64,000 bases of DNA. Origin: Frankia umida. GTDB taxonomy: Bacteria > Actinomycetota > Actinomycetes > Frankiales > Frankiaceae. The stretch spans positions 62,001 through 126,000 of the forward strand of contig NZ_JALKFT010000011.1 of assembly GCF_023242945.1 (NCBI RefSeq), in the 5' to 3' direction. The notes under the pieces are model-generated. The model was not told the DNA's origin, did not search any database, and saw only the letters and a program-made list of their open reading frames with translations. Both the position numbers and the translations under genes were made by a program. Within the stretch, counting starts at the first letter, position 1. The number at the start of each line of letters is the position of its first letter. Shown here one piece after another: positions 54,652-63,909 of the stretch.

Positions 54652-54808
54652 GCCCGGCCGGACGATGGTCGACAGACATCATGCTCCGGGCGGGTAGGCG
54701 ACGGTGGCAGCGGAGGATCTGCCGCAGACTAGTACAGAGTGCCACCGCGCGACGACCCAGGGGGGTGTGTGCGGCGGCCGGTTCGGCGTCGCCGGGGTTG
54801 GGGCCGGT

Positions 54809-55654
54809 TCAGTATCGCAGCAGCTGGAACAGGAGGCCGGCCAGTGCGGGGTAGGCGCGGGGCAGGGCACGGGCGGTGAGGTCGGCGATCCGCGCGTCCA
54901 GGCCGATGAGGACGCGGGGATGGTCGGCCTCGACACCGCGGACGATGGCCTGGGCGGCCTGGCGGGGGGACAGCCGCAGCAGGTGGTCGTTGTAGAAGCG
55001 GATGCGCGCCTCGTACTCGTCGGTGATCGGCTCGCCGCGTCCGCGGGCCTCGGCCAGGGCGGCGCTGGCGATGTTGGTGCGGACCCCGCCGGGGTGCACG
55101 AGGGTGACCCGCACCGGATGGCCGGCCTGCAGCATCTCCAGTCGCAGGGTCTCGGTGAAGCCGCGGACGGCGAACTTCGACGTGCAGTACGGGGCGAGTT
55201 CGGGCTGGGCGAGCAGACCGTTGAGGCTGGAGATGTTGATGACGTGGCCGTCGCCGGAGGCGACCAGATGCGGCAGGAACGCGCGGGTGCCGTGCAGGAC
55301 GCCCCACAGGTTCACCGCCAGCACCCGGTCGTAGATCTCCCAGTCGGCGTCCAGGATGGTGGCGCCGCCACCGGCGATGCCGGCGTTGTTGTAGAGCTGG
55401 TGGACCTGACCGAAGTGGGCGTGGACGTCGGCGGCGTGGGCCCGCACGGCGGCGCGGTCGGCGACGTCCACCCGGCTGGTGTGCACCTCGGCGCCGATGG
55501 CCCGGGCCAGCGCGGCGGTGTCGGCCAGACCCCGCTCGTCGACGTCGGACAGGGCCAGCCGGCCGCCGCGGCGGGCGACGTCGAGGGCGAGCGCACGGCC
55601 GATCCCGCCGGCCGCCCCGGTGATGACGACGACCTTGTCCCGAACGGTGCTCAT
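54809..55654 (-). CDS. SDR-family oxidoreductase (acetoin/3-oxoacyl-type)
   Basis: 281 residues, ATG behind GAGAGGA. The cofactor loop VITGAAGGIGRALAL, NNAGIAGGG, the serine strand INISSLNG and the catalytic YCTSK are intact; VHPGGVRTNIA follows. The length beyond 250 residues comes from a C-terminal helical segment (LSPRQAAQAIVRGVEADHPR, VLIGLDARIADLTARALPRA) typical of the SDR group often annotated as hydroxysteroid- or aflatoxin-type dehydrogenases in actinobacteria. Substrate unknown. It is divergent from the CDF transporter gene. Confidence 0.9.
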   Translation of the reverse strand: MSTVRDKVVVITGAAGGIGRALALDVARRGGRLALSDVDERGLADTAALARAIGAEVHTSRVDVADRAAVRAHAADVHAHFGQVHQLYNNAGIAGGGATILDADWEIYDRVLAVNLWGVLHGTRAFLPHLVASGDGHVINISSLNGLLAQPELAPYCTSKFAVRGFTETLRLEMLQAGHPVRVTLVHPGGVRTNIASAALAEARGRGEPITDEYEARIRFYNDHLLRLSPRQAAQAIVRGVEADHPRVLIGLDARIADLTARALPRAYPALAGLLFQLLRY

Positions 55655-55763
55655 GGCGGGATTCCTCTCAGCCGCCCAGCAGTCTGGGGCGTCCGGACAC
55701 CGGCCGTCCAGTACGGGCGGATCACGGTTTAACGGGTGGTGGGTCCGGGCGATGTTCTGGGGT

Positions 55764-56924
55764 ATGACAGCACCGACGCCACCAACGCCAGAACCCGCGC
55801 TGCCAGAGGGACCGGAGATCGCGAGGCTCGCTGATGGGACCCCGTCGGAGCGTAGCGTGCGGGTCGCCCGGGCCGCAGGGTTGTCACCGGAGGCGGTGGC
55901 CGACCCGGGCGCGCTGCCCGCGGCGGCACGCAGCGCCATCCCCCTGCAACAGGACGGCGGCGCCGAGCACGGCGACAGCGTTCTGACGGTCGCGATCGCC
56001 TTCGTGGCCAATCTGGTGATCGCGATCGCGAAGTCGGGGGCGGCACTGCTCACCGGGTCGGCGTCGATGGTCGCCGAGGCGGCGCACTCGTGGGCCGACA
56101 CCGGCAACGAGGTCTTCCTGGTGGTGGCGCAGCGGCGGTCGCGGCGTCCACCGGAGCCGGGCCATCCGCTCGGGTTCGGCCGGGAGGCGTACATCTGGTC
56201 GCTGTTCGCGGCGATGGGCCTGTTCGTGGCGGGCGGTGCGGTGTCGATCACCCACGGGGTGCAGGAACTGTTCGCCGAGAAGGGCGAGGGTGGTGACTAC
56301 CTGATCGGCTACATCGTGCTGGCGGTGTCGTTCGTGCTGGAGGGCACCTCGTTCCTGCAGTCGGCCCGGCAGGCCCGCAAGGAGGCCGCGTCGATGGACC
56401 GTGACCTCATCGAACACGTCCTGGACACCTCCGATCCGACCCTGCGGGCCGTGTTCGCCGAGGACTCCGCGGCGCTGGTGGGCATCGTGATCGCCGCCCT
56501 GGGGCTCGCGCTGCACCAGATCACCGGTGAGGCGGCGTTCGACGCGATCGGATCGATCCTGGTCGGGGTGCTGCTGGGGCTGGTCGCGCTCGTGCTGATC
56601 GGACGCAACCGGCAGTTCCTCATCGGCCAGGAGGCCGACCCGCGGGTGCGTTCGGCGACGATTCGGGCCCTGCTGGCGCTGCCCGAGGTCGATCGGGTCA
56701 CCAAGCTGCGGGTCGAGGTGGTCGGTCCGCGGATGGTCACCGTCGTCGGTGACGTCGACATCGTCGGGGACGAGAGCGAGTCGCGGGTCGCGGTCCGGCT
56801 GCGCGCGGTCGAGGCGAAACTGATGGCCTCGCCGGCGGTCGTGCACGCGGTGCTGAGCCTGTCCGCTCCCGACGAGGTGTCGATCGAGCCGTCCGGTGAA
56901 CCGGAGACGTCGCAGCCGGTGTGA
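55764..56924 (+). CDS. Cation diffusion facilitator (CDF) transporter
   Basis: 386 residues. After a ~70-residue hydrophilic N-terminus, a first helix (SVLTVAIAFVANLVIAIAK) leads to the metal site with His108 and Asp112 in AAHSWADTGNEVFL. The second half of the site is in EDSAALVGIVIAALG, and a C-terminal cytosolic domain (about 290-386) has the regulatory ferredoxin-like fold. The protein exports Zn2+ or a similar divalent metal in exchange for protons. ATG 55764 has a weak ribosome site; ATG 55752 is an alternative. It lies just upstream of alkB. Confidence 0.92.
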   Translation: MTAPTPPTPEPALPEGPEIARLADGTPSERSVRVARAAGLSPEAVADPGALPAAARSAIPLQQDGGAEHGDSVLTVAIAFVANLVIAIAKSGAALLTGSASMVAEAAHSWADTGNEVFLVVAQRRSRRPPEPGHPLGFGREAYIWSLFAAMGLFVAGGAVSITHGVQELFAEKGEGGDYLIGYIVLAVSFVLEGTSFLQSARQARKEAASMDRDLIEHVLDTSDPTLRAVFAEDSAALVGIVIAALGLALHQITGEAAFDAIGSILVGVLLGLVALVLIGRNRQFLIGQEADPRVRSATIRALLALPEVDRVTKLRVEVVGPRMVTVVGDVDIVGDESESRVAVRLRAVEAKLMASPAVVHAVLSLSAPDEVSIEPSGEPETSQPV

Positions 56925-56962
56925 GCCGGGCACGGAGGGGACGGCGACCAGCCCATCATGTT

Positions 56963-56976
56963 CGAACATGTGTTTG
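56963..56976 (+). promoter_or_regulatory. LexA (SOS) box in the alkB promoter
   Basis: CGAACATGTGTTTG matches the Gram-positive LexA consensus CGAACRNRYGTTYC at 13 of 14 positions. A TACGAT -10 hexamer follows at 56978-56983, placing transcription start at the GTG 56991. An overlapping perfect palindrome CATGTTCGAACATG covers 56957-56970. Confidence 0.7.
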
Positions 56977-56990
56977 GTACGATGGTTCTC

Positions 56991-57623
56991 GTGGGAGTCG
57001 CACCGTTCCAGTCCTCGCTGCTTGACGGCGCCGCGGAGGTGTCGCTGCGGCCGCTGGGGGCCGCCGTGCGCCGGCACCCGTTGTCCCACGGCGCGTGGGT
57101 GGATGTGCGCCGCGGCTGGGTCGAAGGTGCCGATCTGCTGTTCACCCGGTTGGAGGCCGAGGTGCCCTGGCGGGCGGAGCAGCGCCCGATGTACGACCGG
57201 GTGGTCGCCGTGCCACGCCTGTTGGCCTGGTACGGCGAGGGAGCGGGCCTGCCCGATCCGGTGCTCGCGCAGGCCCGCGGAGCTCTCGGGGAGCACTACC
57301 GCGAGGAGCTCGCGGAGCCGTTCGTCACCGCCGGGCTCTGCCTCTACCGCGACGGGCAGGACAGCGTGGCCTGGCACGGTGACCGCATCGGCCGGGGCGC
57401 GCGGGTCGACACGATGGTCGCGATCGTGGTGCTGGGCAATCCACGTCCGTTGCTGCTGCGCCCGCGTGGCGGCGGGCCCGCCCTGCGCTACGAACTCGGC
57501 CACGGCGATCTGCTCGTCATGGGCGGCAGCTGCCAGCGCACCTGGGATCACGCGGTCCCCAAGACCACCCGCCCGATCGGCCCCCGGGTCAGTGTCCAGT
57601 TCCGCCCGCGGGATGTCCGATGA
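56991..57623 (+). CDS. alkB: AlkB-type 2-oxoglutarate/Fe(II) DNA-repair dioxygenase
   Basis: 210 residues, close to E. coli AlkB. The iron ligands are His129 and Asp131 (VAWHGDRIG) and His187 (CQRTWDHAVPK); the 2-oxoglutarate arginine lies in RVSVQFRP (199-205). It removes alkyl lesions from DNA by oxidative demethylation. The start is set at GTG 56991: the frame is open to ATG 56958, but that ATG and the next 20 bases coincide with the LexA box and -10, so a leaderless transcript starting at 56991 is more likely. It runs 66 bp behind the CDF gene but probably has its own damage-induced promoter. Confidence 0.9.
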   Translation: MGVAPFQSSLLDGAAEVSLRPLGAAVRRHPLSHGAWVDVRRGWVEGADLLFTRLEAEVPWRAEQRPMYDRVVAVPRLLAWYGEGAGLPDPVLAQARGALGEHYREELAEPFVTAGLCLYRDGQDSVAWHGDRIGRGARVDTMVAIVVLGNPRPLLLRPRGGGPALRYELGHGDLLVMGGSCQRTWDHAVPKTTRPIGPRVSVQFRPRDVR

Positions 57624-57708
57624 CCAGCCCTTCGCCGCTGCCTCGACGCCGTGGTGAGCCGCCGGCTCGAAGCCGAAACGGCCGTGGTACGCCGGGGCGG
57701 CGGGGGAG

Positions 57709-58365
57709 TCAGGCGGCGTAGGGCTCGATCTCGCGGGCGTCGCGCAGGGCACGACCCCACCAGGCGAGCTGGTCGAGCAGGGCGCGGGCGGCGACGGCGA
57801 CCTGCGGGTCGGCCGCGACCCGGCCACCCGCGGCGAAGTCCGCGGCCTGGACGCCGTGCAGACTCACACCGTCGCGGACACCGACGGAGTGCAGCTCGGC
57901 GAACACGCCACGCAGGTGTTCGACGGCGCGCAGGCCACCGCTCATCCCACCGTAGGACACGAAACCGACGGGCTTGGCGAACCACTCGCGTCGATACGAG
58001 TCGAGGATGTGCTTGAGCGCGGCCGGATAGGAGTGGTTGTACTCGGGCGTGATCACGATGAAGGCGTCCGCCGCGGCGAGGCGCTCGCCGAGGTCGGCTC
58101 GGGCGACGGCGACGCCGGGATCCGCCGGGTCGGCGCCCGGGTGGTCCAGGGGTGTCGAGGCCGGGTCGACCAGGGTGAGGCGCAGGTCGTCGCGTCCCGC
58201 CGCCTGGTCGGTGAACCAGGCGCCCACGGTCGGCGCGAGCCGTCCCGGCCGGACACTGCTGAGCAGAACGGCGACCTCCAGCGTGCGGGAGCGCCCCGCC
58301 AGCCGGGACACGTCCGGGGTCGGGGCTGCGCTCGGGGGCGTGGTCGGTGCGGTGAGCTGTGCCAA
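57709..58365 (-). CDS. NADPH-dependent FMN reductase (flavodoxin-like)
   Basis: 218 residues with a TTG start behind AGGAG. The flavodoxin-like fold begins VAVLLSSVRPGRLAPTVGAW with the FMN phosphate loop S.RPGR. ITPEYNHSYPAALKHILD binds the isoalloxazine and SYGGMSGGLRAVEHLR is the conserved second loop. It should reduce FMN or quinones with NADPH in the cytosol. The first ~25 residues are a Thr/Pro/Ala tail. Convergent with alkB. Confidence 0.92.
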   Translation of the reverse strand: MAQLTAPTTPPSAAPTPDVSRLAGRSRTLEVAVLLSSVRPGRLAPTVGAWFTDQAAGRDDLRLTLVDPASTPLDHPGADPADPGVAVARADLGERLAAADAFIVITPEYNHSYPAALKHILDSYRREWFAKPVGFVSYGGMSGGLRAVEHLRGVFAELHSVGVRDGVSLHGVQAADFAAGGRVAADPQVAVAARALLDQLAWWGRALRDAREIEPYAA

Positions 58366-58511
58366 CGCGGGCTCCTACGAGATGATCGGGGCGAACTCCC
58401 AGGCGGAGTCCGGCGTTGGACCGAGCATCGGAGATGAAGTCAACTTCATGTCAAGCGACGTGTAACCCGGCGCGGTTACGATGCCGCCAGGCTGGGCCGG
58501 GAGGAGGCACG

Positions 58512-59702
58512 GTGGTCGGACGGGGTGGAATCCTGCTGTCGGCCAGCGCCGCGGGTGGCGGCGCCGTGGTCGGCGCGGGAGTGGGACTGTGGCGGCTCGC
58601 ACTGGTGCAGGGCACAGCGGCGGATCGCAAGGTCAGACCGCTGACCACGCCCGCCCCGCCGGTGCGTGAGTTCTACGGCAATCCGACGGATGCGCCGTTC
58701 GTGCTGGCCATGGTCGGTGACTCCAGCGCCCAGGGCACGGGCGTGCACCACTACGACGACACCCTCGGCGGCTGGCTCGCGAGCAGCCTCGCGGCGACCG
58801 GTCGGCATGTGCGGGTCGTGAGCACCGCCGTCGACGGTGCGCGGGCCGAACATCTGGACGCACAGATCGCCGGGATCGCCCGGGCCACGTCCGCACCGCC
58901 CGACCTGGTCGTGATCTCCATCGGCGTGAACGACATCCGGGCCCGCACGCCCGCCGCGACGGCCGCCCGCCAGCTGGGTGCGGCCGTCGCCGAGCTGCGC
59001 CGCGGCGGGTCCACGGTGCTCGTGGGCACCACACCGGATCTCAGTGTCATCGCGGCGGTGCGGGCCCCGCTGCGGCAGGTGGTGTGGCTGCTGAGCTGGC
59101 AGCTGGAACGCGCGCAGACCCCGGCGGTGCGCGCGGCGGGTGGCACCCCGGTGCGGATGCGCACGTCCATCTCGCAGGCGTTCGCCGCCGATCCGGCCCT
59201 GTTCGCCGCGGACGGCCTGCATGCCTCGTCCTACGGCAACGCCTGTATCGGTGCCGCGATGTTCGACACCTACCAGCGTGAACTGGCCGCCCGGGCGGAG
59301 CAGATCGCCGCTCAGGCCGATCCGGCGGTCCACGGTGGCCCGGCGGCCCAGCCCGACCAGCCCGACCTCGCCGACCTCGGTGGGCTGGCGGTCCACGGTG
59401 GGCTGGCCGTCTCGACGGAGCTGGCCGTCCACCAGGGGAGCGGGCGGGCCGTGCGCCGTCAGCGGGCCGGCCAGGCCAAGGGAGCCGAGGGAGCCGTCCA
59501 GGACGGGCAGGACGGGCAGGACGGGCAGGACGGGCAGGACGGGCAGGACGACGGTGAGCAGATGCGGGGCGGGGCCGGTCAGGGGGCGAGGTCGGCGAGG
59601 CAGATCCGGATGAGGTGGCGGGGTTGGACGTCAGGACCCGCGACAACCGGCGATGTGGACTGGCTCATGCGCACCCCGGACTGGCGACATCCCGACGGAT
59701 GA
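58512..59702 (+). CDS. SGNH/GDSL hydrolase with a Gln-Asp-Gly repeat tail
   Basis: 396 residues; GTG with GGGAGGAGG upstream. An N-terminal hydrophobic segment (ILLSASAAGGGAVVGAGVGL) is a signal anchor, so the enzyme faces outward. The SGNH blocks are AMVGDSSAQGTG (Ser), SIGVNDIRA (Asn) and the Asp-His pair in ADGLHASSYGN. It is an esterase or lipase-like hydrolase of unknown substrate. After the domain comes an Ala/Gly/His-rich region and a (GQD)n run encoded by 9-bp repeats, then a basic tail ending TPDWRHPDG. Confidence 0.86.
   Translation: MVGRGGILLSASAAGGGAVVGAGVGLWRLALVQGTAADRKVRPLTTPAPPVREFYGNPTDAPFVLAMVGDSSAQGTGVHHYDDTLGGWLASSLAATGRHVRVVSTAVDGARAEHLDAQIAGIARATSAPPDLVVISIGVNDIRARTPAATAARQLGAAVAELRRGGSTVLVGTTPDLSVIAAVRAPLRQVVWLLSWQLERAQTPAVRAAGGTPVRMRTSISQAFAADPALFAADGLHASSYGNACIGAAMFDTYQRELAARAEQIAAQADPAVHGGPAAQPDQPDLADLGGLAVHGGLAVSTELAVHQGSGRAVRRQRAGQAKGAEGAVQDGQDGQDGQDGQDGQDDGEQMRGGAGQGARSARQIRMRWRGWTSGPATTGDVDWLMRTPDWRHPDG
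59499..59543. repeat. 9-bp tandem repeat (CAGGACGGG)5 inside the SGNH gene
   Basis: Five perfect in-frame copies plus a partial sixth encode the (GQD)n run. Because the unit is a multiple of three, copy-number change alters length without a frameshift. Confidence 0.95.
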
Positions 59703-59869
59703 TGCGTGCCGACCGGACGTCTCGCGTGGACGTCGGCGAGGACCGCGCGGGCCGGACCGGGGCCGGCGCGGATCGTTTCGACGGGCGATGCCCGCGGCAA
59801 CTGAGCCCGCAGTGAACCATGGCCGTCCGCCGGGACGCGTGCGAGATTCCGTTACCTCGAGGTAAACCC

Positions 59870-60781
59870 TCAGAGGGGGAGCGCGAGGACGATCACGTTG
59901 TCGCGGTAGCTGTGGGTCGTCCGGTTGAACGAGCCGCCGCAGGTGATCAGAGCGAGGCGGGGCGGTCCGTCGGTGCGGAACACCCCGGTGTCGGCCAGTG
60001 ACGTCTTCGCCACGTGCCGGCGGGTGACGACCTGGTAGCGATGGGTCGTGCCATCGGCGCTGGTCACGGTCACCACACTGGACGTCGGGAGTTCCGCCAG
60101 GGAGAACAGTGCGCCGGGCCGTCCGTCGTAGTCGACATGCCCGGCCAGCACGACCGTTCCGGTGGCGCTGCCCGGGGCGGCGCCACCCGCCCACCAGCCG
60201 ACGATCGCCGGATCACGCGGCACGTCGAGGGCACCGCCGCTGTCGACGAGACTTGTCACCACAGGTGCGGCGATGTGCTCGTCCGCGATGGCCACCGCCG
60301 TCGGTCGACGTTCCGCGTTCAGCGCGGCCTGGTCGGCGGCGGCGGCGGGGGCCTGGCTGGGGCCGGGGGTGGGACCGCTGGTCTGGCCGGCCGCCGTGGC
60401 CCCCGGGGACACGGATGTCCCCGGGGACCCGGTAGCCGATGTGCCGGCGTCGAACGAGCCGACGTCCGCGGGTGGCCGGGAGGTCATCCAACCGGCCAGC
60501 CCCGTGACTCCCACGACACCTGAGAGCACCGCCGTGGCGATCACCATGTGCCGTCCGACGCGTAGCAACCGGACCCGCATGCTCCGATGCGGACGCCGGT
60601 GCGCGCCCGCCTGGGACGTCTGCGGCTCCCGGTCGGACTCCGCGTGGCCGGTGTGGTTCTCGTCGTCGGACTCCACGGCGGTTTCCCCGCCCGTTCCCCG
60701 ATGTCCGCCCTCGGGCCGCTCGGGGTGTTCGGGCCGCTCGGGGTGTCCTGGGATGTCTGCTCGCTCCGCGCCTGGCATCAT
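59870..60781 (-). CDS. Class E/F sortase
   Basis: 303 residues. A ~78-residue charged N-terminus (HPERPEHPERPE repeat) precedes one membrane helix (79-99), then an Ala/Ser/Thr linker and the sortase barrel from about 155. The catalytic set is His215 (VVLAGHVDYDG), Cys281 (LALITCGGSFN) and Arg293 (SYRDNVIVLAL). Sortases attach secreted proteins to peptidoglycan or to each other. The ATG overlaps the stop of the surface-protein gene as ATGA, so that protein is the likely substrate. Confidence 0.9.
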   Translation of the reverse strand: MMPGAERADIPGHPERPEHPERPEGGHRGTGGETAVESDDENHTGHAESDREPQTSQAGAHRRPHRSMRVRLLRVGRHMVIATAVLSGVVGVTGLAGWMTSRPPADVGSFDAGTSATGSPGTSVSPGATAAGQTSGPTPGPSQAPAAAADQAALNAERRPTAVAIADEHIAAPVVTSLVDSGGALDVPRDPAIVGWWAGGAAPGSATGTVVLAGHVDYDGRPGALFSLAELPTSSVVTVTSADGTTHRYQVVTRRHVAKTSLADTGVFRTDGPPRLALITCGGSFNRTTHSYRDNVIVLALPL

Positions 60782-62019
60782 CCCCGGCGGCGGGCCAAGG
60801 ACGTCCGACGACGCTGCAGACCGAGCAGCGCGCCCGCGGTTCCGAGGGAGATACCCAACGCGCTCAGCGGGATGATCGGGAACCGGTCACCGGCCACGAG
60901 CAAACCACTGTTACCGGCGTTCACCGCGGTCGGCACGCCCACGGCGGGCGCAGCGCCGAGCGAGGCCGGCTGCGGGCTTCCCGCACCCGGCGCAGCCGGC
61001 GCACCCGCACCGGGAGCACCCGCACCGGGAGTGCCGCCACCTGGGGCGCCGCCACCGGGAGTGCCCCCACCGGGAACGCCGCCACCTGGGACGCCGCCAC
61101 CGGGAACGCCCCCACCGGGAACGCCGCCACCCGGAGTGCCGCCACCTGGGGCGCCGCCACCGGGAGTGCCCCCACCGGGAACGCCGCCACCTGGGACGCC
61201 CCCACCGGGAGTGCCGCCACCTGGGACGCCACCGCCCGGGGTGCCCCCGCCGGGAACGCCGCCACCCGGAGTGGGAGTGCCAGTGCCGGGAACGCCGCCA
61301 CCGGGAACGCCACCACCGGGCGTGCTACCGCCGGGAACGCCGCCACCCGGTGTGTTGGTACCGCCGGGAACGCCGCCACCTGGGACGCCGCCACCGGTGG
61401 TGCCCCCGCCGGGAACGCCGCCGACACAGGTCGGGTTGTCCTTGGTGGGGATGTTGTCCTTGCACTCGGTGGGCGCCGGCGCGGGAACGCCGCCGACGCA
61501 GGTCTCACCGTCCTTGATGGGAACACCGTCCTTGCACGGGACCGGCCCGGGTCCCGGAATGACGATGGGGCCGACGATCGGCCACGGGATGATGATCGGG
61601 CCGACGATCGGGCCGGTCCCCACGATCGGGGCCGGCGTCGGGCAGGGCTGGCCGTCCTTGTCAGGCTGGCCGTCCTTGATGGGCTGGCCGTCCTTACAGG
61701 GCAGGGCCACCGAACCGTCGGCGATGGCGGCACTGGCACTGGGTGTGCTGGTGGCTTCGGGGGTGGTGCCGATCCGAGGCCGTCCCGCCTCGTCGACAGC
61801 CGAAGCGATAATGCCTCGGATCACATCCTGTTGTTCGGGGGTTATGGTCGCTGTGGCTGCTGCAGCAATGCCCGAGGATGTGGGCGCGACACCAACATCC
61901 TGTCCCGGTACGGACGCTGACGCCATGCCGGCCATGCCCAGTGACAGGGCCACCGTTGCCGTCGCCGCGCCGATCGTTCGGGCGCCCGCTTTCGGGAGAG
62001 AGCGCGTAGTCCGTTGCAT
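60778..62019 (-). CDS. Secreted Gly/Pro-repeat surface protein, likely sortase substrate
   Basis: 413 residues from ATG 62019 (a GTG at 62070 is possible). A signal peptide (VALSLGMAGMASA) would be cleaved after Ala34. Three CKDG motifs (CKDGQPIKDGQPDKDGQP, CKDGVPIKDGETC, CKDNIPTKDNPTC) each end in Cys, suggesting small disulfide-closed units. About 160 residues of a five-residue GGG[VTA]P repeat follow, collagen-like in composition but without the strict triplet. The C-terminus (FPIIPLSALGISLGTAGALL then RRR) has the hydrophobic helix plus basic tail of a sorting signal, but no LPXTG or LAXTG. Operon with the sortase. Confidence 0.82.
   Translation of the reverse strand: MQRTTRSLPKAGARTIGAATATVALSLGMAGMASASVPGQDVGVAPTSSGIAAAATATITPEQQDVIRGIIASAVDEAGRPRIGTTPEATSTPSASAAIADGSVALPCKDGQPIKDGQPDKDGQPCPTPAPIVGTGPIVGPIIIPWPIVGPIVIPGPGPVPCKDGVPIKDGETCVGGVPAPAPTECKDNIPTKDNPTCVGGVPGGGTTGGGVPGGGVPGGTNTPGGGVPGGSTPGGGVPGGGVPGTGTPTPGGGVPGGGTPGGGVPGGGTPGGGVPGGGVPGGGTPGGGAPGGGTPGGGVPGGGVPGGGVPGGGVPGGGTPGGGAPGGGTPGAGAPGAGAPAAPGAGSPQPASLGAAPAVGVPTAVNAGNSGLLVAGDRFPIIPLSALGISLGTAGALLGLQRRRTSLARRRG
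61000..61425. repeat. Tandem 15/30-bp repeats encoding GGGxP
   Basis: Imperfect 15-bp units within the surface-protein gene, in higher-order groupings. All are in frame. They are coding repeats, not a CRISPR array. Confidence 0.9.
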
Positions 62020-62806
62020 TTTCGTAGGAGCTCCCGGCACGTTATCCAGATAGCTGGTCGTTCGCACCATACAGCGGGCCCCGGGAAGTCAAGATAGTCG
62101 CGACCGGGACCTCTTCCCATGATTGTTGCCCCGCACACATATGGCCGGTTGCCACGAGAGTGCCGGCGACATGGGCAACGATGTCACAAGCAGCCGGACA
62201 GTCCCGCAGCTCCGCGCCCTGCAAGCGGCCTGAACTGGCACTTTCTGGCGAGATGCGGCGGGTCGGGTGGGCCGATACGGCGCCGCGGGCGGACTCCCTC
62301 ACCGCAGATTTCGACCACGCCACCCATGGTGGGGGGTCGGGGACGGATATCAGCGCAGGTCAGGAGTCGTAGGGCCGGACCGACCTGGTCCATTCGGCTC
62401 GGAAAGACAGACTGAGTTTCGATTAACCAATCGCCGGACGGTGCCGCGCACCCATTGCCGGCCCGCCGGACGTCGGCCACCGAGCGCCGCCAGCCGCGGA
62501 CAAGGCGCCGGTGGAACACCCCCGGAAAATGAGTAGCCTGTTCGCGCCGAATCTATGAGGACGATGGCGCGCGCAGCCGGCCGTGCGCCGTCGCACGCGC
62601 GACGTCGCCGGGACATTCAGGCATTGCCCGCACAGGGCTTGGATACCGAAAATGGCACTCCCAGGTGGCCGCCCGGTTCGTCCGACGGCCATTCGGCCGC
62701 GAGGGGGGCTGGCACCTCCGGGCCTGGTGGGGTGCCCGCCGGCGTAACCACGTCAGAGGATCCCCGCCCGCGGCGCCACCAGCGGCGCGACCCGCGGCCC
62801 CGCGAT
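62020..62806. other. Gap upstream of the sortase operon
   Basis: About 790 bases. The segment 62020-62150 probably carries the promoter of the surface-protein/sortase operon. The rest shows no gene with support on either strand; the long plus-strand frame beginning at 62555 is an antisense shadow of the flavin reductase. Confidence 0.45.
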
Positions 62807-63748
62807 CTATGCCGACCGGATGCCGAGGTCTCCGTCCGGCCAGCCGTTGCGACCGGGCGGCCCGCCCGGCTTGGACGGCCCGCCCGGCTTGGCTCGCCCG
62901 CCCTGTTCGGACGGCCCCACCTGCTTGGACGGCCTCGCCTGGCTGGATGTCCCCACCGCGGCTGGCCCGGCCGGTGTGGACGGCGCGGCCTGGACGGCGG
63001 GTTCGGGCGTCGACCGGGGTGTGCTCGCGCGGGTGCTCGGCGCCCGCGCGGAGCCGAGGGTCGATTCGGTCGCGCGTCCAGGCTCGGCGGTGTGGAACGT
63101 GCCATAGCCACCGTCGTGGTAGACGAGGGGCGCGACCGGGCGCTCGAGCTGACTGTCGAGGACCTCGGCGATCACCAGCCAGTGGTCACCGGCGGAGATC
63201 CGCTCCCGGATGCGGCAACGCAGCCAGACGGCGGCGTCCGACAGCAGCGGTTCGCCGGTCTCAAGGCGTCGCCACCGGGTGGGCGGGGCGAAACGGTCGG
63301 CGCCGGGTTCGGCGAAGCGCATCGCGAGTTCCCGCGTGTCATGGCCGAGCAGGTGCACCACGAGTGTCTGCGCGGCCAGCAGCGCCGGGACCAGCGACGA
63401 GGTGGTCGCCAGCGCCAACGACACCAGCGGCGGACGATGCGAGAGCGAGGTCACCGACGTCGCGGTGAACCCGACCGGTTCGTCGCGCCGGGTGAAGGTC
63501 ACCACCGCCACACCCGCCGCGTGCCGGCGAAACGCCTGCCGCAGCCCCTCGCTCGACGCCGCCGTCCGATCCGGGCGAGCGGCCAGCACCGAAGCCGAAG
63601 CCGGGGCCGAAGCCGGGTCCTGAGTCGAAGTCCGAGCCAGGGCCGGGGCTGTGACCTGGGCCGGGGCCGCTGCCGGGGCCTGGCCCGACGGGGGCGCCGA
63701 TGCCGATGCCCGGGGTATGGGCGGCGGGACGGACCTGTGCTTCGCCAT
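62807..63748 (-). CDS. Flavin reductase-like domain protein
   Basis: 313 residues from an ATG behind GGAGGG (7-base spacing). The flavin-reductase fold covers about 65-230: FRRHAAGVAVVTFTRRDEPV, GFTATSVTSLSHRPPLVSLA and a late HDGGYGTFHT. It should bind FMN/FAD and supply reduced flavin to a monooxygenase or reduce flavin directly. Both ends are low complexity: Ala/Pro/Ser at the N-terminus and a ~80-residue Ser/Pro/Gly tail with GPSKPGG repeats. No monooxygenase partner is adjacent in the window. Confidence 0.88.
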   Translation of the reverse strand: MAKHRSVPPPIPRASASAPPSGQAPAAAPAQVTAPALARTSTQDPASAPASASVLAARPDRTAASSEGLRQAFRRHAAGVAVVTFTRRDEPVGFTATSVTSLSHRPPLVSLALATTSSLVPALLAAQTLVVHLLGHDTRELAMRFAEPGADRFAPPTRWRRLETGEPLLSDAAVWLRCRIRERISAGDHWLVIAEVLDSQLERPVAPLVYHDGGYGTFHTAEPGRATESTLGSARAPSTRASTPRSTPEPAVQAAPSTPAGPAAVGTSSQARPSKQVGPSEQGGRAKPGGPSKPGGPPGRNGWPDGDLGIRSA

Positions 63749-63909
63749 GGCACCACCCTCCTGCACCGACGGGCCTGTGTACACCAAGCCGTCACCGTCG
63801 CGATCTGGATCGCGGCTCGCCGGGGCATATACCCCGCTTGGGCGGCGCACACGTCGGAGGATGGGTGCATTGCGGTGACATCTCTGAAATGAGGGGGGCA
63901 GGGCGAGTC

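Noticed and set aside
61000..61425. Regular repeats resembling a CRISPR array
   Set aside because: Units are 15/30 bp, lack unique spacers and stay in frame within a secreted-protein gene; no cas genes nearby.
62555..63892. 445-residue plus-strand frame
   Set aside because: Antisense to the flavin reductase, Arg/Gly-rich, without a recognisable domain.
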